From an uncultured Dyadobacter sp. (GTDB taxonomy: Bacteria; Bacteroidota; Bacteroidia; Cytophagales; Spirosomataceae): a DNA stretch of 64,000 bases. A program made the position numbers and the translations under genes. The notes below the pieces were generated by a model. It was not told the origin of the DNA. It was given only the letters and a program-made list of their open reading frames with translations, and ran no database searches. The DNA lies in NCBI RefSeq assembly GCF_946482605.1, contig NZ_CAMLSE010000021.1:62001-126000 (forward strand). Direction: 5' to 3'. Below are positions 34,158 to 43,266 of this stretch, piece after piece; the stretch's first letter is position 1, and every line of letters begins with the position of its first letter.

Positions 34158-35348
34158 CTAGTATTGTGTTGCTCTCGGCCTGTATGTGCTATAATTGGTT
34201 TCAATTGTTTTAAAGTAGTAATAGTTACCAGAGCAGCTGGTTGGTGAAGAGCAGGATATATCGCCCAAAATCTTCTCGCCTATGGAAACTTCTGAGCTGA
34301 CGTTGTTGATAGTAGCTGTGTGGACAATACTGGTGGCAAACGTCGGATCTGTCGATTCTAGATAAGTAACCTGGACTGAACCATTGAAGTTTGGAGTTGT
34401 AGGGTTGCCATTTACGTCGGTCAGCGTGATGTATCCGCTGGCATAGGAATAATCTCCTCCATTTTGATCCGGTGGATTAGCGACCCTGTTTCGAAAGACA
34501 ATCCCCGCTCTGACAGGCGGATTGATATTGTTAGGATACAACGTGCGGATCGCAGTGATGTCATTCTGCGTGAAAATCGGATCCCGATCCATAATGATTG
34601 TGATAGGCGTTCCTTCTGTCGAACCATTCATAATCGAATTCTCATCAAGTTGAGGGGTCCCCGCAATTTGCGTACAGTTTGCCTCATATGAAGTTGTAGT
34701 ATGGCATAAGCCTACGGCGTGCCCAAGCTCGTGGGCAGCCATCTGCTTTCTTTTGTTTGCCGTATTACATTTTATGCAGGTCGTTCCTGCATTGATATGG
34801 ATAGTTGGGCCAGGTGCACCGGAGATTGTAGGGAAGCTTCCCCATGCGGTACCACTACCTGTGAATTCATTTACGGTAATATTGGCTGCGGAAGGATAAT
34901 TGGTAAGATAGAATCGCAATTTTGTCCCCGTGATGCTGTTGTAATCTGCGATTGCATCTATCGTTGCTTGTCGTACAGTGGCTGAAATTGCTGGCGGTAC
35001 ATAAACATTTATACCGCTGACGTAAAAATCGCTTACCAGGAATTGGAATTTGGTTTGTGTAGTCCTGTTAACGTGACTTTGAATAAATTCCTGGTACCTG
35101 TCATTCGCATCTTTGTAACTGATACGGATATCACCCTGAAAAGTGAAATAGCCGTCCTCGTATGTCACTTTGCTTCCACAGGTCAGTTGATTCTCGACAA
35201 ATGCGACTAAGCGCTTTGTTTCGTCGCCTTGCACAGAATTCTCTTTCGAAGGTTCATTCAAAGGTGAATGTGTGTCACAAGACGACTGAAAAAGTAGCAG
35301 GGTAAGAAATAATGCAGCCGCTTTGGTTAGTAGAGTAAGCTTTCTCAT
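34158..35348 (-). CDS. zinc metalloprotease lipoprotein, M57-like metzincin
   Basis: 396 residues. A signal peptide ends at Cys24 (LLLFQSSCDTH), probably lipidated. The zinc motif HELGHAVGLCH (H206, E207, H210, H216) has the extended HExxHxxGxxH form of metzincins, followed by a Met-turn candidate (ENSIMNGS). This and the FYLTNYPSAANITVNEF region match the M57 (dual-action HEIGH) family seen in Bacteroidota. The last 120 residues form a separate beta-rich domain (VRAGIVFRNRVANPPDQNGGD onward). Extra cysteines (CIKC, CSSPTSC) may form disulfides. Extracytoplasmic proteolysis is inferred; substrate unknown. Confidence 0.87.
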   Translation of the reverse strand: MRKLTLLTKAAALFLTLLLFQSSCDTHSPLNEPSKENSVQGDETKRLVAFVENQLTCGSKVTYEDGYFTFQGDIRISYKDANDRYQEFIQSHVNRTTQTKFQFLVSDFYVSGINVYVPPAISATVRQATIDAIADYNSITGTKLRFYLTNYPSAANITVNEFTGSGTAWGSFPTISGAPGPTIHINAGTTCIKCNTANKRKQMAAHELGHAVGLCHTTTSYEANCTQIAGTPQLDENSIMNGSTEGTPITIIMDRDPIFTQNDITAIRTLYPNNINPPVRAGIVFRNRVANPPDQNGGDYSYASGYITLTDVNGNPTTPNFNGSVQVTYLESTDPTFATSIVHTATINNVSSEVSIGEKILGDISCSSPTSCSGNYYYFKTIETNYSTYRPRATQY

Positions 35349-35865
35349 TTATTGTTGAATTAGATGTGATTGAAGTATAACATTCATTGTTATCAGCAGG
35401 TGTTTAAACAGGGTGGGCCTCGCCATTTTGAAAAAGCCTCCCAAGTATTGGTGAGGAAACCAAAAGTTCGTGTTAGGAAGATGTTCATTGTAGATATAGT
35501 TTTATTTATTTATTGTAACTATATCTACAAATTTGGTGATTGTCAAATTAAATATTGATAACATTAATTTATGATGCCTCGCAATGGGGCTGCCACTTAA
35601 ATAAGCAGTTAAACCAGGCTAACGCATAGAGAGGATACAGTTCGTCTTTGAACAATCTGCAATACCATAGAATAAACGGGGAGCGATTTGGCTGGGTAGA
35701 TATAATAACTACGGGAATACGAACTATGGAAATGTTACTTCGGGAAAGTATGTGAATTTCGCGGTAACCAGTCCTGATAAAGGGAATTATTAGAGAATTG
35801 TTATTGTAAGAAATCCAGATAAACGAAAAACGAAAGCGTCGGCATCATGCAGTCGCTTTCGTTTT
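35349..35865. other. 517-bp intergenic region with possible gene remnant
   Basis: No intact gene. On the plus strand, 35692-35793 can be read without stops as a Gly/Asn/Tyr-rich peptide (RYNNYGNTNYGN, then SGKYVNFAVTSPDKGNY and TAG) that looks like real beta-rich protein sequence but has no start and an in-frame stop just upstream. It may be the tail of a decayed secreted protein. The rest is AT-rich; a 62-codon frame at 35370-35558 looks like chance. Confidence 0.3.
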
Positions 35866-35866
35866 T
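35826..35866. terminator. terminator at the end of the GDPD-like gene
   Basis: Stem AAAAACGAAAGCG / CGCTTTCGTTTTT around a 15-nt loop, just past the stop of the minus-strand gene; A/T runs on both sides. Confidence 0.75.
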
Positions 35867-36756
35867 TAGTCCTTTTTATTAAAAATACTATTTACTAAAA
35901 CAGGATTATCGGTGCAGATAATATCAGGCCCGCCCGAATCCCTTATTTTTTGATACAATGGCCTTGATTCAGCAGTTTGCAGCGTGTCGATGTTTCCATT
36001 GGTACCAAGGGAAGAAGCCACATTAAGATCATGTAGGCGCTGGTAAAAAGAGCCTTCCTGTAATTCCCTTGGAGTGAGCGCTAACAGTTGATCAAATGGC
36101 AAACCGGATTGTTCTATCGCATCGATTTGTCCCATGCTGTTGAATCCGACCGCCAACATAAGTTGAGGGGCCAGTCTATGGGCTAACTGAGCTTCCTGTA
36201 GTGAGTAGCAGATTAAAACTGATTTGTAGAGATTGCCGGTGCTTTGCAGCATCAGAATGGTTCGCGCGATGCTGGTTTCAGGCTTTTTGTCAATGATCAG
36301 GACCAGACTTTTATCGCCCGACCAAGTCAATACCTCCTGGAATGTCGGTATCGGGTATTCCGTTATCGAGCCTCGGGGATCTTTAAGCCTCAGTTTACTG
36401 ACATCTCTCCACTTTTTCCTGCTCAACAAGCCCTTGCCGTTCGTCCGAAATGACAGATCGTCGTCGTGGGAAATTACCAGAAGGCTATCGGCAGTGGCCC
36501 GGACGTCGAGCTCGAGGAGTACACACGGTACTTTCGAGTAAGTTCTCTGGAAGGTGGCCATGCTATTGCCCGGGAAGCCGTCTTCGGTCCCTCCCTGATG
36601 GGCCATGATCAGGGGTGTCGTCCTTTTGCCTGGTTTAAGGTAGTTTTTCAATGCTTCCGCATCGGTGAACCGGCAAGCTCCGGGCTGGGCCTGAATAGTG
36701 TGTGCTACGGCAGCCAGCACGCATGCCGTAATGAACTGCCTGGTTTTATTTTTCAT
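35866..36756 (-). CDS. glycerophosphodiester phosphodiesterase-like protein, altered motif
   Basis: 296 residues with a signal peptide (ACVLAAVAHTIQAQ), so periplasmic. GDPD fold motifs are recognisable: MAHQGGTEDGFPGNSMATF at 51-69, LELDVRATAD (E82, D84) and SHDDDLS (H97). Canonical GDPDs read HRG and PENT there; here Arg is replaced by Gln54 and the metal-binding Glu of PENT by Gly63. Catalysis on glycerophosphodiesters may therefore be changed or lost, although other members of this Bacteroidota subgroup could share the change. It lies 15 bases after the patatin gene, suggesting a phospholipid-related operon. Confidence 0.75.
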   Translation of the reverse strand: MKNKTRQFITACVLAAVAHTIQAQPGACRFTDAEALKNYLKPGKRTTPLIMAHQGGTEDGFPGNSMATFQRTYSKVPCVLLELDVRATADSLLVISHDDDLSFRTNGKGLLSRKKWRDVSKLRLKDPRGSITEYPIPTFQEVLTWSGDKSLVLIIDKKPETSIARTILMLQSTGNLYKSVLICYSLQEAQLAHRLAPQLMLAVGFNSMGQIDAIEQSGLPFDQLLALTPRELQEGSFYQRLHDLNVASSLGTNGNIDTLQTAESRPLYQKIRDSGGPDIICTDNPVLVNSIFNKKD

Positions 36757-36771
36757 TTTTGTATATCGTTT

Positions 36772-37680
36772 CTACTCCGAAACCTTCTCCGTCTTCAGAA
36801 TTGACTCCACGCCTGCACGGTAGCCTTCGATGATCAGTCTGGAAATGTCCTCGGAATTGAAATGCTGCAAATCCAGGAACAAAGGTGCTACCGGCCGGAT
36901 CACAGTCAGTTTCATGGGTTTACCCCGCAGGTTAGAACGGTCGACGTAAGATTCAGCCCAGGTGATATTGCTGTTAACGATCTGGTTGACAGTGATGTCC
37001 CTGACACGTTCAATCAACGTGATCAGGTTGCGGGTGTTAATGTCTTCAGGCTGATAGAGCAGGGGAGAATGGCAGGCGATGAGCACAATTTCAGTTGCAC
37101 CGTCGTCGATCGCCTCCCGAATGGGCGCTACTTCCCGGAGCCCGCCGTCGAGATACAGTTGCTGATCAATTTCCACGGCAGGCATCAGCATCGGGATCGA
37201 GGAACTGGCAAACACAAAATCGATATAACTGGGGTCCTTTGTGGAGACATACTTCATCTCGCCCGTGCCGATATTCACGGCCCCGACTTTGGTCTTAATG
37301 GGTGTATTGATCAGGTAGTCGTCGTGAAGGTGCCTGCGGATGAGCTGATGCAGTGGGATAGGATCCACAATGCCGTCGAAGCGGCTCATGAGCGTATTCA
37401 TACCCAGCATGACGCGCGAGCGCAACGTCGAAATATCTTGTGGCTGGGTGATGTTTTTGATCCAGAATTCCAGCAGTTTGCGCCCGGCGAGAGGCCATTG
37501 GATTTCCTGCTTTTCTGCCATCTGCCGACCGGCCTCATTGGCCAGGAACGTCGCATTCAATGCGCCCACTGAAATTCCGTATACCATCTCGGGCTGAAAG
37601 CCATTTTCCAGAACTGCCTGGATCACTCCCACCTGAAATGCTCCCTTCATTGATCCTCCGCCGAGGACGAGTGCTTTCAT
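36772..37680 (-). CDS. patatin-like phospholipase
   Basis: 302 residues from the ATG at 37680. The patatin catalytic dyad is visible: oxyanion loop GGGSMKGAF (7-15), nucleophile elbow GISVG (Ser37) and catalytic Asp in LYLDGGLRE. Patatins release fatty acids from phospholipids or neutral lipids. No signal peptide. The ATG at 37719 would add MAEVQINPRKPVD and is also possible; the shorter start matches the family, which begins at the first beta-strand (ALVLGGG). It is directly upstream of the GDPD-like gene, which could act on the deacylated glycerophosphodiesters released here. Confidence 0.85.
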   Translation of the reverse strand: MKALVLGGGSMKGAFQVGVIQAVLENGFQPEMVYGISVGALNATFLANEAGRQMAEKQEIQWPLAGRKLLEFWIKNITQPQDISTLRSRVMLGMNTLMSRFDGIVDPIPLHQLIRRHLHDDYLINTPIKTKVGAVNIGTGEMKYVSTKDPSYIDFVFASSSIPMLMPAVEIDQQLYLDGGLREVAPIREAIDDGATEIVLIACHSPLLYQPEDINTRNLITLIERVRDITVNQIVNSNITWAESYVDRSNLRGKPMKLTVIRPVAPLFLDLQHFNSEDISRLIIEGYRAGVESILKTEKVSE

Positions 37681-37918
37681 ATCAACTGGTTTACGCGGAT
37701 TAATTTGAACTTCGGCCATTGGCCGTTGGCATTTGGTTATTTTGGTCCTGGTGCCCTTTTCTCAATTCTAAACATTTTCGGTTTAAAATTGATATAAACA
37801 GAAGATTTTATTCCAAATTTGAAGATCAGTATTCAGACGTTCGGACGAACATTATAACGGATCACATCCTCTTATTCGCGTCCTTTTATTATCAGGAGGG
37901 AGCTTTTAGCCCTCGTAC

Positions 37919-38899
37919 ATGCATATGACCCTTTCAATAAAGGATATCCAGGCTCCTATTGCGGATGAAATGAAGGCTTTCGAGCATAAATTTCGTCAGT
38001 TTATGAAAAGCGAAGTAATGCTCCTGGACCAGATCATGAACTACATCGTGAGGCGGAAAGGCAAGCAACTGCGCCCGATGTTCGTTTTCCTCTCTGCCGG
38101 CGTCTGTGGCACCATTTCGGAATCCACCCATCGCGGCGGCGCCCTGATCGAGCTATTGCATACAGCTACATTGGTCCACGACGACGTGGTCGATGATTCG
38201 AATTACCGCCGGGGCTTTTTTTCAGTCAATGCATTGTGGAAGAACAAAATCGCGGTACTGGTAGGTGATTACCTGCTTTCCCGCGGCTTGCTGCTGTCGG
38301 TAGATCATCAGGAATTTGACCTGCTCAAAATTGTTTCAACCGCCGTACGTGAGCTGAGCGAAGGGGAATTGTTGCAGATCGAAAAGGCGAGACGACTCGA
38401 TATCAACGAGGAAGTGTACTATCAGATCATTCGTCAGAAAACGGCTTCACTGATCGCTTCATGCTGCGCGGTCGGGGCGAGTTCGGTTGGAGCGGTTCAG
38501 GAAATAGTGCAGAAAATGCACGCATTCGGGGAAAAGGTCGGAATGGCATTTCAGATCAAGGACGATCTTTTCGACTACGGCGAGGACGAGATCGGTAAGC
38601 CGCTGGGTATCGACATTAAAGAAAAGAAAATGACTTTGCCGCTGATCTATGCATTGAACCATGCGTCCTGGCTGGAAAAAAGAAGGATTATCAATATCAT
38701 CCGGAACGAGAGCCATAAGCCCAAGAAGGTCAGCGAGGTGATCGCGTTTGTGAAGGAATCGGGCGGGCTGCATTATGCGCAGCAAGTCATGGAGCGTTAC
38801 GTGCAGGAAGCACTGGTGCTGCTGCATGAATTTACAGATTCCCCGCACCGCCGTTCGCTTGAACAACTGGTGCAGTACACGATTGAGCGGAGTAAGTGA
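37919..38899 (+). CDS. polyprenyl diphosphate synthase
   Basis: 326 residues. Trans-prenyltransferase with both aspartate-rich motifs: DDVVDD (D88-D93) in LVHDDVVDDSNYRRG, and KDDLFDYGED near residue 220, plus KGKQLRPMFVFLSAG. It elongates farnesyl diphosphate to a long-chain diphosphate for the menaquinone tail (octaprenyl-type, IspB-like; menaquinone is expected in this group). The start can be ATG 37919 or ATG 37925. It is followed at once by the octamer-repeat region. Confidence 0.88.
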   Translation: MHMTLSIKDIQAPIADEMKAFEHKFRQFMKSEVMLLDQIMNYIVRRKGKQLRPMFVFLSAGVCGTISESTHRGGALIELLHTATLVHDDVVDDSNYRRGFFSVNALWKNKIAVLVGDYLLSRGLLLSVDHQEFDLLKIVSTAVRELSEGELLQIEKARRLDINEEVYYQIIRQKTASLIASCCAVGASSVGAVQEIVQKMHAFGEKVGMAFQIKDDLFDYGEDEIGKPLGIDIKEKKMTLPLIYALNHASWLEKRRIINIIRNESHKPKKVSEVIAFVKESGGLHYAQQVMERYVQEALVLLHEFTDSPHRRSLEQLVQYTIERSK

Positions 38900-39010
38900 T
38901 AATGAGTGAATGACTGAATGATTGAATGACTGAATGAGTGAATGAGTGAATAGGGCATTCCGTTTTTATTCAATCATTCAATCATTCAATCATTCAATCA
39001 TTCAAAATTA
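38900..39010. repeat. inverted octamer arrays without a gene (empty element)
   Basis: Left arm 38900-38952 (TGAATGAG/TGATTGAA units) and right arm 38967-39010 (ATTCAATC units) are inverted repeats separated by about 15 bases. The left arm contains the same 33 bases as 15841-15873 and the right arm ends in the same TCATTCAAAATTA as the copy near 16450. An RNA from here would fold into a long imperfect hairpin. It also sits where a terminator for the prenyl synthase would be expected. Confidence 0.8.
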
Positions 39011-39094
39011 CTCTTGGTAGAAAATATATAAGTAAGTATAATAAACAAACTAATCTTTTAGTTATGTTTGTGTGCTCACTTAATGTTGCCTGTC

Positions 39095-40504
39095 ATGAAA
39101 ATATTCCTAACTATTCTTCTTCTTGCCGGCTGCTTTGCATTGTCGGCCCAACCTGTGGCGTTCAGACGCAAAGACGTCCCCAAAGAACTGGCGCGGAAAC
39201 TGGATGTAGATTACAGGAATGCTGAGGGGCCGGTGCGCGAAAAGCCACATAGCGTCCAGGTTGCATTTCAGAATATCTACGAGCAAATCCTTCCAATGGA
39301 CAAGTTCGCGAACTACACCGCATGGAACACGCTGTATTTAAACGCTGACGGTAAAATCGACTATATCATTTTGGACGTCACCAGCGGTTTGCGGATTGTG
39401 AACGGCAAGCAGCAGGAAGATTCCTCTATTGGCGACTCGCTGGCAGCAATCGTTTCCGCTCGAATTGCACCCCACCTTGCCGATTTTGTCTCACGGAGGA
39501 CGTTGGGCGCCAAAGTGTCCGTTGTGGTGTATGTGAATTTTCGTCCGCCGGTGCCGAAGGAACCGCAGGCCAAAAGGGATAGTGTTGTGAAGGGTATGGC
39601 GGAGGCAATAGCTACCAGGGATACATTAAAAGTGAAGACGCTCGCGCTTGCACAGAGTTTGCTGACGAGCATTCCGGAAGTAATATACCGTTTCCCTAAC
39701 CTGGAAGAACTGTTTTTGGGCGATAACGATATCGAAGCCGTCGATCTTAACATGGCACGGCTGCCCAAATTGCGCCAGATCGACCTGAGCCGGAATATAC
39801 TGCAAGATAACAGCATCAGGATCTCCAAAAATAAATCGCTGCGATTACTCAATCTGCAAATGAATCTCATTACAGACATTCCGCGTGCCGCCCGTAACTG
39901 CAAGAAACTGGAAATGCTCTGGTTGGGCAACAACCGGATGACAGGATTGAATAATGCGAGTTTCAGAAAGCTAAAACCGGTCAGAGATCTTAATTTTTAC
40001 AAATGCGAGTTGACGGTTTTACCCAAACGTGTAAGCAGAATGCGCAGGCTGCAAGTGTTGGATTTGTACTATAATCAATTAGAAACCCTGCCGAAATCGA
40101 TCACAAAGCTGAAACGACTGACGCATTTGGCTGTATCCCATAACCAGCTCACCGCATTGCCTAGGCGCATCGATAAGCTGAAACATGTCCATACATTTTA
40201 CGCCCATCATAACCATCTCAGCAAGCTGCCCGAGCGCATTACGCGTATGACGGAATTGCGCATTGTGGATCTCGGCTACAACTGGCTGACAAACTTTCCG
40301 TCGGAGCTCGTCGCATTCATCAATTTGCAGGAGCTCGATCTCTCTGGAAACAATTTCCCCGATTTCCCAATGCAACTTTTGCAAATCCGCAAGCTGGACA
40401 AGCTGCATTTACGTGGCAATCCGTTCCTGGGAACGGACGCCGAACGTAAATACAGCGAGCAACTGAGCCAGCTTAAAAGCCGGAACATCGAGGTTTTTTA
40501 TTGA
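39095..40504 (+). CDS. exported leucine-rich repeat protein
   Basis: 469 residues from the ATG at 39095, where a signal peptide begins (MKIFLTILLLAGCFALSAQ). Residues about 20-175 form an unrecognised N-terminal domain. From about 190 there are some ten leucine-rich repeats with LPKLRQIDLSRN, LRLLNLQMNLIT, LQVLDLYYNQLETLP, LTHLAVSHNQLTALP and LQELDLSGNNFPDFP, forming a solenoid typical of protein-protein binding. There is no T9SS sorting domain and no C-terminal anchor, so it is probably periplasmic or a lipid-free surface protein. It ends 4 bases before the stop of the convergent DUF5916 gene. Confidence 0.82.
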   Translation: MKIFLTILLLAGCFALSAQPVAFRRKDVPKELARKLDVDYRNAEGPVREKPHSVQVAFQNIYEQILPMDKFANYTAWNTLYLNADGKIDYIILDVTSGLRIVNGKQQEDSSIGDSLAAIVSARIAPHLADFVSRRTLGAKVSVVVYVNFRPPVPKEPQAKRDSVVKGMAEAIATRDTLKVKTLALAQSLLTSIPEVIYRFPNLEELFLGDNDIEAVDLNMARLPKLRQIDLSRNILQDNSIRISKNKSLRLLNLQMNLITDIPRAARNCKKLEMLWLGNNRMTGLNNASFRKLKPVRDLNFYKCELTVLPKRVSRMRRLQVLDLYYNQLETLPKSITKLKRLTHLAVSHNQLTALPRRIDKLKHVHTFYAHHNHLSKLPERITRMTELRIVDLGYNWLTNFPSELVAFINLQELDLSGNNFPDFPMQLLQIRKLDKLHLRGNPFLGTDAERKYSEQLSQLKSRNIEVFY

Positions 40505-40508
40505 AAGC

Positions 40509-42686
40509 TTACAAATTCCACCAATAGGTGAATTTCAGTACGATCGCCCGGTTTTTTACCCGGAAGTTCTCTGGCAGGTAATTGTCGGTATACACGATAA
40601 AAAGGTCGGATGCCGGCTTGTACCGCCATTGCAGACGTGCATTGAGGTTGATATTGTCCGCCTGATTGTTGTACTGCATGAATGTGGTAAAGAAGAGGCT
40701 GTTCGTAAACGTTACGTCAACCCGCGGACCTACGAGCCAGAGCTGGGTACGTTTCCAGGGTTCGGGCAGGCGTATGTCATTGTAGTTCCCGGCCATGGTA
40801 ATAGCGACGTAAGGCTGCACGCGGTAACCGAGCTCCGCTTTCAGGTTGTTGCGCTTGCCATTCTGGTAGTAGCCGCCCAAAATGCCCGAGGCCAGGTAGG
40901 TAAGACGGTTTTGCGGTCCTGAAACAATGTCGAAGCCCACGGCTTTCCAATTGTGTTCGCTCCCGGTTGCCAATGTGGCCCCGCCGAGGTTGGTAGGGTC
41001 GAACGGACGTAACAAGCGCACATAATTACTCGAACCCCATACCGCCACCGTGGCCCGGTTGATGAAGTTGAGGTTATAGGACAGGATAAATTCCCGGTCG
41101 CTGAGGTCGAATTTCTTGTCCCAATACACATTGCTGACCAGTTTGGGCCCGTGGCTGATGATTTTTGGGTTTTTTACAAAAAACAGGTAAGCGACATTGG
41201 GACTGATCTTGTAATAACCCATTCGAACCGCATTGGGGACATAACCTACTTCTGCATTGTAGTTCTTGCCGACGTACTCGTGCTGCCATTGCCAGGAGAA
41301 GTTGGCTTTGGTGAATTTGAGGTCCGCCGCATGTGTGAAATCATCTGAAGACTTGCCGGGTGTAAACGATTTCAGAAACATCACTTTACCGGTCCACATG
41401 TTTTTAGCGCTCGCGAGGTTAAACTCCGCACCAATGTTGCGGTTATAGCGGCTGGTAGCAGAATGCCGTTCGAGCGCATAATTGGTTGCGTCTTTATTGA
41501 CGAATATGAACCGCACATTCGAACGCGCCAGTAATTGCCGCTGCAATGCAAAAACAGCATAATTGTTATGAGGCGTAATACTATCGTTGGAGCCCGTCTG
41601 CACATCCAGCACGCCTATCCGCCAGTTCTTATTGATCTTTCCGCTCATGCGTGCGCCAAACTGGATGGGAACGCCCAAACCGATGCGTCTCGAAAAGAAC
41701 GGCCGGATGGTAGCGTACCCGAAATTGGCAAAAAGGTCGGCATTTTCAAGGAAGAATTGCCGGCGCTCGGGAAAGAACAATTCAAAACGATCGAGGTTGG
41801 TTTGTTGCACGTCTACATCGACCTGTGAGAAGTCGGGGTTCACCGTGAGATCGAGGTTGAGTGAAGGTGTCAGCCCGATCTTGACATCCCCGCCGATGGT
41901 CGGTTTATATTTGGTAGGAAGATCTTTCTGATGATCCTTGGTCATGCGCATGGCGGCATAGGGGATCACTGAAATGTTCGGACCGGGGTTTGGTGGCGGC
42001 ACGTCCCACACGAGCACGCCCGTGTAGGCGAGTGAAGCCGATGGGAATTGTCTGGGCACGGGAGCCCAGGATGACTTTTCGGAGATGGTCAGGTCCTGAC
42101 GGCTGAAATTGATCCCCCAACGGGTAATGCCGGGTTTGTATCGGATACTTTTAAACGGGATGGCTGCTTCCCACACCCATTTGTCGTCCTCGTTCTTCAC
42201 GGCACTCACCCATTTGTTGTCCCAGCTCAGATCGACCGTACCGCCGTCGCCTTGCTGACCGTCCCAGGGAGCACCTGCCGCATTGGCCCCGAACGAAAAG
42301 CCGTTGGTTTTGTCGTCGAAGGTATCCATAAACAGCAGGAAGTTGTCATTCTTGCCGAATGCAAAATCTCTTTTCAGCGATTCTACGATCAATGAGCCTT
42401 TAATGGGCTTATAGTTCACAACCAGTATGTACAGGTTATGCTTGTCATAGCACAGCTTCACGTCGGTCAGCGCCCGGGAAAAGCTGGTATCCATCGGGGT
42501 GATCATGAAAAAATCCTTGGCAGTTTCAGCGCTAGCCCAGGCCTGATCGTCGGCTATACCGTCGACATGGACAGGCGATGTAGCTGAATGGATGTGGTAC
42601 TGATAATTTTCGTTCGGTTTCTGCGCGATACTCTGGGAAATGATGAAACAGAAAATAAAAAGGGTTAGGATAAAATTACGTTGCAC
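40509..42686 (-). CDS. DUF5916 protein with CBM9-like domain
   Basis: 725 residues, GTG start (no nearer ATG). A signal peptide is followed by a carbohydrate-binding family 9-like beta-sandwich (about 35-215: PVHVDGIADDQAWASAE, GKNDNFLLFMDTFDDKTNGFSF-type strands, WVWEAAIPFKSIRY) and a long beta-rich C-terminal domain (DUF5916; VNPDFSQVDVDVQQTN, FFPERRQFFLENADLF) that ends in barrel-like strands and an aromatic-rich tail (LKFTYWWNL). Proteins of this type sit in the outer membrane of Bacteroidota; the ligand and role are unknown. Confidence 0.82.
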   Translation of the reverse strand: MQRNFILTLFIFCFIISQSIAQKPNENYQYHIHSATSPVHVDGIADDQAWASAETAKDFFMITPMDTSFSRALTDVKLCYDKHNLYILVVNYKPIKGSLIVESLKRDFAFGKNDNFLLFMDTFDDKTNGFSFGANAAGAPWDGQQGDGGTVDLSWDNKWVSAVKNEDDKWVWEAAIPFKSIRYKPGITRWGINFSRQDLTISEKSSWAPVPRQFPSASLAYTGVLVWDVPPPNPGPNISVIPYAAMRMTKDHQKDLPTKYKPTIGGDVKIGLTPSLNLDLTVNPDFSQVDVDVQQTNLDRFELFFPERRQFFLENADLFANFGYATIRPFFSRRIGLGVPIQFGARMSGKINKNWRIGVLDVQTGSNDSITPHNNYAVFALQRQLLARSNVRFIFVNKDATNYALERHSATSRYNRNIGAEFNLASAKNMWTGKVMFLKSFTPGKSSDDFTHAADLKFTKANFSWQWQHEYVGKNYNAEVGYVPNAVRMGYYKISPNVAYLFFVKNPKIISHGPKLVSNVYWDKKFDLSDREFILSYNLNFINRATVAVWGSSNYVRLLRPFDPTNLGGATLATGSEHNWKAVGFDIVSGPQNRLTYLASGILGGYYQNGKRNNLKAELGYRVQPYVAITMAGNYNDIRLPEPWKRTQLWLVGPRVDVTFTNSLFFTTFMQYNNQADNINLNARLQWRYKPASDLFIVYTDNYLPENFRVKNRAIVLKFTYWWNL

Positions 42687-42731
42687 TTGATTAAGGGGTG
42701 TAGGAATTAGGAAAATGAAAAGCGGTAATAC

Positions 42732-43031
42732 TTAATTTCTGAACCAGCGGGAATCAGCATAGAATGTTCCGAACGGCACCAGCGAGGACGCGAATGACAA
42801 GACTGATTTTTTGAATGACCAGCTTTTTTCGGTCGCAACCTGGATCAGCAGGATCACAAAAAGCACGAATAGGACACCATGTGCCATGCCCACGACACGA
42901 ACGGCCTGAGGGAGGCCGACAAGGTATTTGAGAGGCATCGCGATGCCCAATAGTACGAGATAGGAAACGCCTTCCAGAAAGGCAACAATACGTAAACGGC
43001 CTAATGCCGATTTGATCAGTTCGGAAACCAT
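42732..43031 (-). CDS. DUF3817 membrane protein
   Basis: 99 residues from the ATG at 43031. Three hydrophobic segments (FLEGVSYLVLLGIAMPLKYL, VVGMAHGVLFVLFVILLIQVA, SVLSFASSLVPFGTFYAD) with the DUF3817 signature LRIVAFLEGVSYLVLLGIAMPLKY and GMAHGVLF. Small inner-membrane protein of unknown function. The frame extends 26 codons upstream without a family match. It may follow its own promoter in the 235-bp region shared with the divergent TonB receptor. Confidence 0.85.
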   Translation of the reverse strand: MVSELIKSALGRLRIVAFLEGVSYLVLLGIAMPLKYLVGLPQAVRVVGMAHGVLFVLFVILLIQVATEKSWSFKKSVLSFASSLVPFGTFYADSRWFRN

Positions 43032-43127
43032 AGGAAATGAGAATACGGAAAATACATTTTTACCGGCAAAGATACATATCAACCGGCTTGGAATGCAGGA
43101 AGTTGGCAAAAGCTTTTGGGTAGCAAT

Positions 43128-43149
43128 GTTACATTTCTTTAAATGTAAC
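43128..43149. promoter_or_regulatory. dyad GTTACATTT-cttt-AAATGTAAC
   Basis: Perfect 9-bp arms around 4 bases, in the divergent control region between DUF3817 and the TonB receptor. It has no U-tract and sits upstream of both genes, so an operator is more likely than a terminator. Confidence 0.35.
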
Positions 43150-43208
43150 CGGTTGTTTAAATAAATTCTGTAAAAATATAGATTTGAAAAATATTATTCT
43201 GAATTATT

Positions 43209-43227
43209 TATTCATTGTGAATGAATA
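43209..43227. promoter_or_regulatory. dyad TATTCATT-gtg-AATGAATA
   Basis: Perfect 8-bp arms around 3 bases, 40 bases before the TonB receptor ATG and next to an AT-rich promoter-like stretch. It could be an operator for an iron- or nutrient-responsive repressor; the regulator is unknown. Confidence 0.35.
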
Positions 43228-43266
43228 TTGCATATTTGGCAAATGTTGCACCTCATTTACAATCTT

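Noticed and set aside
35370..35558. 62-codon frame in the 517-bp gap
   Set aside because: The AT-rich sequence gives no credible protein and has no conserved motif.
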